Of a DNA stretch of 6,300 nucleotides, positions 1 to 4,070 are shown in pieces (within the stretch, counting starts at the first letter, position 1; each line of letters begins with the position of its first letter). The position numbers and the translations under genes were made by a program. Under the pieces are notes generated by a model. The model was given only the letters and a program-made list of their open reading frames with translations. It was not told the origin of the DNA and did not search any database. Origin of the DNA: an uncultured Steroidobacteraceae bacterium (GTDB lineage Bacteria > Pseudomonadota > Gammaproteobacteria > Steroidobacterales > Steroidobacteraceae); contig CATPBM010000369.1 in the NCBI GenBank assembly GCA_955652625.1, forward strand, positions 1 through 6,300. Reading direction: 5' to 3'.

Positions 1-295
1 AGGAGTGGTAGCCGAGGATGTGTGGACTGTCATCGCCGCCGGCGCCCGTCTTGACGTCGTGTTTTCAGAGGTTCAGCTGGCAGGGGGAACCGACGGATTT
101 GCTCTTGCCAGACGCCTCCGACAGATTCACCCCGAAATCGACGTTATCCTCACCTCGGGCGTCGCAGGAGCGGCCGAGAAAGCCAAGGATCTGTGCGAGG
201 AAGGTCCCATGAAAAAACCCTACCAGGCTGCGGATGTGGCCAGGCGGATCCATCTGCTGCTCGAGCGCCGACGATCGACAGCCAAGAAATCCTGA
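1..295 (+). CDS. Single-domain response regulator receiver, 5'-truncated by window edge, phosphoacceptor Asp replaced by Glu
   Basis: C-terminal two thirds of a CheY-like receiver domain. The reading frame is open to the left edge (first full codon at 2), so the GTG at 5 is unlikely to be the true start. About 40-50 residues, including the acidic pocket that binds Mg2+, should lie outside the window. Counting from the GTG, the beta3 strand reads DVVFSE with E22 (codon 68-70) where the phosphorylated Asp normally sits. The usual Met-Pro after it is also lost (QLAGG). The switch Thr (LTSG, T50) and the conserved Lys before Pro (K71) are kept. The fold therefore looks intact, but canonical phosphorylation at this site should be impossible; Glu might mimic the phosphorylated state (inference). 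No output domain follows. A second, canonical receiver starts 17 bp downstream on the same strand, and shared motifs suggest a duplicated, co-transcribed pair. Confidence 0.85.
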   Translation, partial: GVVAEDVWTVIAAGARLDVVFSEVQLAGGTDGFALARRLRQIHPEIDVILTSGVAGAAEKAKDLCEEGPMKKPYQAADVARRIHLLLERRRSTAKKS

Positions 296-312
296 GAGAC
301 CTGTAGTCCAGA

Positions 313-714
313 ATGGGCAGCAACACCGAGGCCTCGTCGGGGCACGAAGGGGCGCGCAAAAGGCGCGTCGTGCTGATCATTGAGGATGACTTTTCGACCC
401 GCTACAGCGCCGCGGAGTATCTGCGCGAAATGGGGTATCGGGTCATCGAAGCCGAAAATTCGACGGAAGCCATCAGCGTGCTCGCAGCCGGGAGGTGCGT
501 GGACGTCGTGTTCTCCGATATCAACATGCCGGGAAGCCTGAGCGGGCTTGCGTTTGGAGAATGGCTCGCGGAGTTTCATCCGAGCGTGCCGCTCCTCTTA
601 ACCTCCGGGGCACCCCAGGAAGCAGGTAGTGTGGCAACGGGCAAAACGCACGGCTTCATTGCCAAGCCGTACGACCTGGATGAAGTCGATCGCTGGATCA
701 AGGCAATGCTTTAG
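313..714 (+). CDS. Single-domain response regulator (CheY-like receiver)
   Basis: 133-residue protein made almost entirely of one receiver domain, after a basic, probably flexible N-terminus (residues 1-17). The phosphorylation machinery is complete: acidic pair D25/D26 in IIEDD, phosphoacceptor D69 in VVFSDINMPG, switch Thr T97 in LLLTSG, and K118 in AKPY. The family relays phosphate from a histidine kinase or phosphotransfer protein; with no output domain it would act through protein contacts or as a phosphate sink. The partner kinase is not in this window. ATG 313 is the first start after an in-frame stop at 304-306, and the upstream Shine-Dalgarno is weak. It lies 17 bp after the preceding receiver gene, which suggests co-transcription. 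The VVFSD...MPGS...LTSG pattern is common in short receivers of alphaproteobacteria and relatives. The specific target cannot be told from sequence. Confidence 0.92.
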   Translation: MGSNTEASSGHEGARKRRVVLIIEDDFSTRYSAAEYLREMGYRVIEAENSTEAISVLAAGRCVDVVFSDINMPGSLSGLAFGEWLAEFHPSVPLLLTSGAPQEAGSVATGKTHGFIAKPYDLDEVDRWIKAML

Positions 715-721
715 TGCGCTA

Positions 722-742
722 CCCGGTGCACCGTGCAGCGGG
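722..742. terminator. Hairpin between convergent genes, possible weak bidirectional terminator
   Basis: The only gap between the converging receiver and lipoprotein genes (715-753) contains an inverted repeat: 722-729 pairs with 735-742, with one G-G mismatch and a 5-nt loop. The position suits a bidirectional transcription stop. Neither strand has a T-run after it, so it is not a classical intrinsic terminator. Confidence 0.35.
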
Positions 743-753
743 CAGAGCCGCCA

Positions 754-1443
754 TCATCCAGGCGGACTGTCGCCGGAAAAGCGCACCGCCTTCGCACCGC
801 TGACCGGTCCGATGGTTGCCTTGTCGCTCACGTAGAGTTTCACCTCGCGCTCGAAGCGCAGATCCCCCTGCACCACGGCACCGGGCCCGATCACGATACG
901 CGGCACGCTGCGGTTCCAATTGAATAAGCTGTTGTCCTTGTCCACAAGGATGCCACCTTCGACGTGCGACCCGCCCCTGACATCAATGTCCCCGCCGACG
1001 GTCCGCAGGCCGCCGGCCACGTGAGCCCCGGCCAGCGCGATACGGCCGTTGACGTTCCTGACCGAACCGGCAACCTCCGCGCCGCTCTGCAGATTGATCC
1101 CACCGTTCACGGTCGTGACCGCATGGGCAACGTGAGCTCCACCCTGCAGCGTGACCGCGCCGTTCACCGTGGAGAGGGAGTCCGCGGAGGCATGCGCGCC
1201 CATATCGATCCCGCCATTCACGGTGCTGGCTCCGCCGACCGTCGCACTGTCATCGATATGTACGGAGCCGTTGACGGTCGATACGCCGCCGCTGTGCAGG
1301 CCGGCCGGCATCACGTGTACCGAGCCGTTGACCGTGCTGGCGCCGTTTTGGGTTGCGGTCACGTCGCCGTTTACCCCGTCGCTACAGCCTGTAACTGCCG
1401 CCGTCGCGATGGCGAGCGTTACCAGAGAATAAAAATGCCGCAT
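754..1443 (-). CDS. Outer-membrane lipoprotein with seven 18-19-residue TVNG repeats (predicted beta-solenoid)
   Basis: 229-residue exported protein of unrecognised function. Residues 1-19 form a lipoprotein signal peptide with lipobox VTGC; C20 would be lipidated. Ser at +2 (no Asp) predicts outer-membrane sorting. Residues 35-164 are seven tandem repeats of 18-19 residues with core S-T-V-N-G-x-[VI], then a Gly/Ala/His-rich turn. This resembles parallel beta-helices such as bactofilins and polymer-forming proteins, but no such family is confirmed here. The non-repeat C-terminus has another IGPGAVVQGDL turn, KLYVSD and a Pro-Gly tail. The start is ATG 1441-1443, not the in-frame TTG at 1465-1467: a perfect AAGGAGG lies 8 nt before the ATG, inside the longer frame, and the shorter start gives a normal signal peptide. 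A -10-like hexamer lies just upstream. It follows the zinc-ribbon gene by 57 bp and converges with the receiver gene. A surface or periplasmic structural role is inference. Confidence 0.85.
   Translation of the reverse strand: MRHFYSLVTLAIATAAVTGCSDGVNGDVTATQNGASTVNGSVHVMPAGLHSGGVSTVNGSVHIDDSATVGGASTVNGGIDMGAHASADSLSTVNGAVTLQGGAHVAHAVTTVNGGINLQSGAEVAGSVRNVNGRIALAGAHVAGGLRTVGGDIDVRGGSHVEGGILVDKDNSLFNWNRSVPRIVIGPGAVVQGDLRFEREVKLYVSDKATIGPVSGAKAVRFSGDSPPG
952..1341 (-). repeat. Seven tandem coding repeats of 54-57 bp (TVNG units) in the lipoprotein gene
   Basis: Encodes seven consecutive units (residues 35-164 of the lipoprotein) of 19, 18, 18, 19, 19, 18 and 19 residues. Each begins with [AVL]-[SRT]-[TN]-V-[NG]-G and alternates small and hydrophobic residues. 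The first four units are closest to each other; the last two have drifted (VRNVNG, LRTVGG). On the + strand the core shows as recurring gttSACSGTSS-type words at 54-57 bp spacing. Unit length fits one coil of a beta-solenoid. Confidence 0.85.
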
Positions 1444-1451
1444 GTCAGGTG

Positions 1452-1458
1452 CCTCCTT
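1452..1458 (-). promoter_or_regulatory. Strong Shine-Dalgarno that fixes the lipoprotein start
   Basis: On the minus strand this reads AAGGAGG, a perfect match to the anti-SD core, ending 8 nt before ATG 1441-1443. It lies inside the alternative TTG-initiated reading frame, so it supports the shorter protein and predicts high translation. Confidence 0.85.
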
Positions 1459-1469
1459 CGCCCGCAACG

Positions 1470-1475
1470 ATTGTA
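1470..1475 (-). promoter_or_regulatory. Possible -10 hexamer for the lipoprotein gene
   Basis: The minus strand reads TACAAT (5 of 6 to the sigma70 -10 consensus), which would start transcription around 1463 with a roughly 20-nt leader containing the strong SD. No convincing -35 lies 16-18 bp upstream, where the sequence is GC-rich, so this could be a weak or activator-dependent promoter or chance. Confidence 0.35.
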
Positions 1476-1500
1476 GCGCGTGCCGGTCGCGGAGGCCTCG

Positions 1501-1698
1501 CTAACGACTGAGCGCCTGCGCGAGATCTGCGCGCTCTTCAACGGAAATGGGCCACACCCGATCACAGCTCATGCAGTATGCTTCGATCTCGGCGCCCGAG
1601 CCGAGAAGTTGCCGCAGCTCATCGCGGCAGTACGCTGTCTGCACACGCTCCTGATTGCATTTGGGGCACTCGGACGAGAACGGGATCGCGTTGCTCAA
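1501..1698 (-). CDS. Small zinc-ribbon-like four-cysteine protein, 65 aa
   Basis: A 65-residue protein of unknown function. Cysteine pairs C11-P-K-C14 and C42-M-S-C45 sit either side of a charged helical stretch (residues 24-38), with a further Cys at 24. Two CxxC knuckles about 27 residues apart are typical of a small treble-clef or zinc-ribbon fold. The AEIEAYCMSCDRVW segment resembles short conserved hypothetical proteins of proteobacteria (family memory, not a search). The C-terminus is a short helix (EERADLAQALSR). The start is TTG at 1696-1698, right after an in-frame TGA; a GGAG (1706-1709) 7 nt upstream supports it. The ATG at 1700-1702 is out of frame and opens only about 27 codons. 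It lies 46 bp after the AAA ATPase gene on the same strand and probably shares its transcript. An adaptor role for the ATPase is speculation; nucleic-acid or protein binding through zinc is equally open. Confidence 0.78.
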   Translation of the reverse strand: MSNAIPFSSECPKCNQERVQTAYCRDELRQLLGSGAEIEAYCMSCDRVWPISVEERADLAQALSR

Positions 1699-1744
1699 TC
1701 ATGTGCTCCGACTGCCCGCCGACGATTCGTGCAGGGCCGCCCGG

Positions 1745-3277
1745 CTACTCGGCCGGGACCGTACGATCCTTAGCCCACTCGCGCAGTGCCGCCACGCTTT
1801 CCGCCATGACGACGGACAGCGGGCGCGTGGCGCCGATCTCGGCGGCGAGGAGCTTTGCGTCGGGCGGGACATGGCGTGCGTGCGCGGTATAGAGCGTCGC
1901 CACGATTGCCTGCTCGATTTCGGCGCCGGAGAAACCCTCGCAGGCGCGCGCGAGCGCGTCAAGTGTCGGGGCATCGAGTGCGATGCCGCGCTTGGCCGCA
2001 TGGATCCTCATGATCTCCGCGCGCGTGCCCGGATTGGGCAGATCGACGAAGAAAATCTCATCAAACCGCCCCTTGCGAATCAGTTCCGGAGGCAGCGTCT
2101 CAATGTCATTGGCCGTGGCGACCACGAACACGCGGCTGCTCTTCTCTGCAAGCCAGGTCAGGAACGCCCCCAATACCCGGCGGGTCGCACCGCCGTCGGA
2201 GTCCCCCGCGGCGAAGCCTTTTTCGATCTCATCGATCCACAGCACACACGGCGCCAGCACGTCAGCCGACGCCAGCGACTCGCGCAGATTTCGCTCCGAT
2301 TCGCCCACGTACTTGTCGAACAAGGCCGCGCAATCAAGCCGCAGCAGCGGAATATTGAAAATGCCGGCGCTGGCGCGGGCGACGAGACTCTTGCCGCACC
2401 CCTGCACTCCCAGCAGCAATACACCCTTAGGAGCGTCGAGCTCCGGAGCCGAGCCATCGAACGCGGCACAGCGCTTCTGCAGCCAGGCTTTGAAATTCGC
2501 CAGTCCGCCGACGTCGGTGAGCCCCGCGGTGTCATGCTCGTAGCGCAGCACTCCGGCATGGTTCAACATTTCGTACTTGGCGCGCATGACCATGGGGATA
2601 TCTGAGGCCTCGATCGCGCCGTGATCGAAAATGGCCTTGCGCGCCAGTCGCTGGGTATCGGCGGCCGACAGTCCGCTCATGTTCTCGACCAGCAACTCGA
2701 GCGCGCGCGCGTCGATCTTGACGGCCCGGCGCGGGTTGGCGCGCATCCATTGGCGCGCGACATCCTCCACCAACTGGCGACGCTCGTTGCGATCGGGCAA
2801 GGCGAGCACCACGCGTGCAGACAGGGGCTCCAGTTCGTGCGGAATCTCGGTTTCGTAGCTGATGAGCACGATGGTGCGGGCGCATTGATCGTAGTCCTGA
2901 GCGATGTCCTTCAACAGGCGCACCACGGTCGGTTCGCGCAGATAGGGATGAAAGTCCAGCAGAGCATAGGCGCCGGCGAGGGTCGTGGCGCGAATGTGCT
3001 TGAGGATGTCAAGCGGCTCGGCGAGCGTTCGCTGCGGCGGCCCGACCTCCACGTCAAGGCGCTTCAGGCCGTCGGTCACCGTCCATCGAAACAGCGGCAG
3101 TCCCACGCGCGCGAGGCTCGCAGGCGGCGCGCCTGGCGTGCGGGGCATCGGCGGCGGGCCAGCGGGCAGCGCGCAGGCACGCGCCAGCTCCTTGAGCACG
3201 CGCGACTCATCCCGCGAGTCGACGACTATGATGGGCACGCGCGAGCGGAGCAGAACCTCTAGGTCGTTCGCCTGCAT
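1745..3277 (-). CDS. ycf46: AAA ATPase, Ycf46-like
   Basis: 510-residue soluble protein with two parts. Residues 10-225 form a degenerate AAA-like domain: strands such as VPIIVVDSRDE (14-24) and RTIVLISYE (134-142) remain, but there is no Walker A. Residues 250-470 form an active AAA module: Walker A GVQGCGKS (290-297, K296), aromatic pore-loop motif YVGESE (Y323), Walker B VLWIDE (345-350, D349/E350), sensor 1 N390 in VATAND, SRH arginines R401/R404 in RKGRFDE, and a sensor-2-side helix near GFSGAEIE (448-455). The segment from APCVLWIDEIEK to FDEIFFVDLP, including the TRRVLGAFLTWL block, is the signature of the Ycf46 family of cyanobacteria, plastids and many proteobacteria. Length (about 500) fits. 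The family's cellular substrate is poorly defined. ATG 3277 is the first start after an in-frame stop (3293-3295); no clear SD is seen. It lies 37 bp after the manganese exporter and 46 bp before the zinc-ribbon gene. Confidence 0.92.
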   Translation of the reverse strand: MQANDLEVLLRSRVPIIVVDSRDESRVLKELARACALPAGPPPMPRTPGAPPASLARVGLPLFRWTVTDGLKRLDVEVGPPQRTLAEPLDILKHIRATTLAGAYALLDFHPYLREPTVVRLLKDIAQDYDQCARTIVLISYETEIPHELEPLSARVVLALPDRNERRQLVEDVARQWMRANPRRAVKIDARALELLVENMSGLSAADTQRLARKAIFDHGAIEASDIPMVMRAKYEMLNHAGVLRYEHDTAGLTDVGGLANFKAWLQKRCAAFDGSAPELDAPKGVLLLGVQGCGKSLVARASAGIFNIPLLRLDCAALFDKYVGESERNLRESLASADVLAPCVLWIDEIEKGFAAGDSDGGATRRVLGAFLTWLAEKSSRVFVVATANDIETLPPELIRKGRFDEIFFVDLPNPGTRAEIMRIHAAKRGIALDAPTLDALARACEGFSGAEIEQAIVATLYTAHARHVPPDAKLLAAEIGATRPLSVVMAESVAALREWAKDRTVPAE

Positions 3278-3314
3278 GGAGAGCGCAGCGTATCAGACCG
3301 CGCCGATGTTGCCT

Positions 3315-3887
3315 CTACCTCGCGCCGTGCACGGCGCGAAAGATGAACAGCGCGCCGAGTACCAGGAACAGTGCGCTCGCCGCATACTGAATCGCCTTCA
3401 GCGGCAGCCGCTCCGCGAAGACTTTGCCGAGAAGCACGACGGGCGCATTGGCGAGCAGCATGCCGGCCGTTGTGCCGGCGACTACGGCAAGCAGGTTGGC
3501 ATAGGCGGCGGCCAGAGCCAGCGTTGCAATCTGCGTCTTGTCGCCCATTTCGGCGACAAAGAACGCGATGAGGGTCGCGATGAAGGCGTTGGCCCGCCGG
3601 CCCTGCGTCGCATCTTCCCGCAACGTGTCGGGTTTCAGACTGCAGAGCGCCATCCCGATCATGCTGACGCCCACGAGCGTATCCAGCAGTACGGGTGTCA
3701 GGAACCGGCCGAGCCGCACGCCGATGAGGCCTGCGAGCGCGTGGTTGGCGAGCGTGGCGCACAGCACGCCCGCGAGGATCGGCCATGGCCTGCGGTAGTG
3801 GGCCGCCAGCATCAGGCACAAGAGCTGAGTGCGATCGCCCATCTCCGCGAACGCAACGGTCGAGACCGAAACCAGGAAGGCTTCCAT
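3315..3887 (-). CDS. UPF0016/Gdt1-family manganese exporter
   Basis: 190-residue inner-membrane protein with six to seven hydrophobic segments. It has the hallmark duplicated motif of the UPF0016 (Gdt1/TMEM165, bacterial MneA) family: E15-M-G-D18-R-T-Q and E113-M-G-D116-K-T-Q, each in an amphipathic helix of one pseudo-symmetric repeat. The acidic residues are thought to bind the transported cation; bacterial members export Mn2+. The start is ATG 3885-3887: GGAG (3896-3899) lies 8 nt upstream and the protein then begins at the normal family N-terminus (MEAFLVSVSTVAFAEMGD). The longer frame from a TTG at 4001 runs through the riboswitch and gives a non-family leader, so it is rejected. The leader holds a yybP-ykoY riboswitch, which itself supports a manganese role. 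The 3' end overlaps a 20-bp palindrome, and the Ycf46-like ATPase gene follows after 37 bp. Confidence 0.93.
   Translation of the reverse strand: MEAFLVSVSTVAFAEMGDRTQLLCLMLAAHYRRPWPILAGVLCATLANHALAGLIGVRLGRFLTPVLLDTLVGVSMIGMALCSLKPDTLREDATQGRRANAFIATLIAFFVAEMGDKTQIATLALAAAYANLLAVVAGTTAGMLLANAPVVLLGKVFAERLPLKAIQYAASALFLVLGALFIFRAVHGAR
3320..3339. repeat. Perfect 20-bp palindrome at the 3' end of the exporter gene
   Basis: TCGCGCCGTG followed by its exact reverse complement CACGGCGCGA. It encodes the last residues (FRAVHGA) of the exporter and ends 2 bp before its stop codon. In RNA it would form a very stable GC-rich hairpin before the ATPase gene. No T-run follows on the minus strand, so it is not a standard intrinsic terminator. 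It could trim or partly attenuate the message, act as a protein site, or be chance in GC-rich coding DNA. Confidence 0.6.
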
Positions 3888-3895
3888 CGGGAAAA

Positions 3896-3899
3896 CTCC
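3896..3899 (-). promoter_or_regulatory. Shine-Dalgarno that decides the exporter start
   Basis: GGAG on the minus strand, 8 nt before ATG 3885-3887 and just 3' of the riboswitch aptamer. It sits where aptamer refolding could affect ribosome access. Confidence 0.7.
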
Positions 3900-3911
3900 A
3901 AGCCGAGCGGG

Positions 3912-4004
3912 CCAAGACTGCCCGAAGGCCCCGCACGCCACGGGCTTGCGCCCGAGTATGTTGACGTGCGGCCCGCTGCGCGCCGGGCGGCTACTCCCCA
4001 AGGA
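3912..4004 (-). promoter_or_regulatory. yybP-ykoY manganese riboswitch
   Basis: On the minus strand the leader contains both conserved elements of the yybP-ykoY aptamer. The first is GGGGAGTAGCC (GGGGAGTAG at 3991-3999). The second is GTCAACATACT (3955-3965), the conserved loop that with the first forms the Mn2+ site. The architecture agrees: hairpin P2 at 3971-3988, a 7-bp stem pairing 3965-3971 with 3931-3937 around the conserved loop, and a distal GGGC-GCAA-GCCC hairpin (3942-3953). The closing region is GCAGTCTTGG (3912-3921); P1 pairing with CCTTGG upstream is imperfect by eye, so the outer limits are approximate. This class senses Mn2+ and turns on exporters of the MntP and UPF0016 types, exactly the gene that follows. 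The control mechanism (translational or transcriptional) is not decided; no clear terminator is seen between aptamer and ATG. Confidence 0.88.
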
Positions 4005-4013
4005 GAGAGGACA

Positions 4014-4042
4014 TTTGTAGCAGAGGCCGCTTTCCGCGGCAA
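4014..4042 (-). promoter_or_regulatory. Sigma70-like promoter for the riboswitch-exporter transcript
   Basis: On the minus strand, -35 TTGCCG (4037-4042), a 17-bp spacer, then -10 TACAAA (4014-4019). Each hexamer matches 4 of 6 and the spacing is ideal. The predicted start, near 4007, falls just before the riboswitch aptamer, as expected. It lies in the gap after the GGDEF-EAL stop, giving the exporter its own promoter. Confidence 0.55.
4026..4040 (-). other. GC-rich hairpin after the GGDEF-EAL gene
   Basis: Perfect 5-bp inverted repeat GCCGC/GCGGC with loop GGAAA, 30 bp after the GGDEF-EAL stop on the same strand. It overlaps the exporter promoter spacer and -35. No T-run follows, so any terminator role is doubtful. 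Confidence 0.3.
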
Positions 4043-4070
4043 TGATGCGAACGCCGAGGCTGCCCGGGGG

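Noticed and set aside
952..1341. Short repeats at 54-57 bp spacing resembling a CRISPR array
   Set aside because: The units are degenerate, in frame and code for a coherent repeat protein; there are no identical repeats with unique spacers.
1444..1467. Longer lipoprotein start at TTG 1465-1467
   Set aside because: It would place the perfect AAGGAGG inside the coding region and add eight charged residues before the signal peptide; the ATG at 1443 is far better.
964..1476. 170-codon open frame on the + strand with repeated words
   Set aside because: Antisense shadow of the repeat lipoprotein; its periodicity comes from the TVNG repeats. The minus frame has the lipobox and the perfect SD.
1655..2605. 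316-codon open frame on the + strand
   Set aside because: Antisense to the zinc-ribbon start and the ATPase catalytic domain; no motif in the translation.
3888..4001. Longer exporter start at TTG 3999-4001
   Set aside because: The added 38 residues would be encoded by the riboswitch, are not hydrophobic or family-like, and ignore the well-spaced SD before ATG 3887.
4026..4040. Intrinsic terminator for the GGDEF-EAL gene
   Set aside because: The stem is only 5 bp and no U-tract follows; kept only as a low-confidence hairpin.
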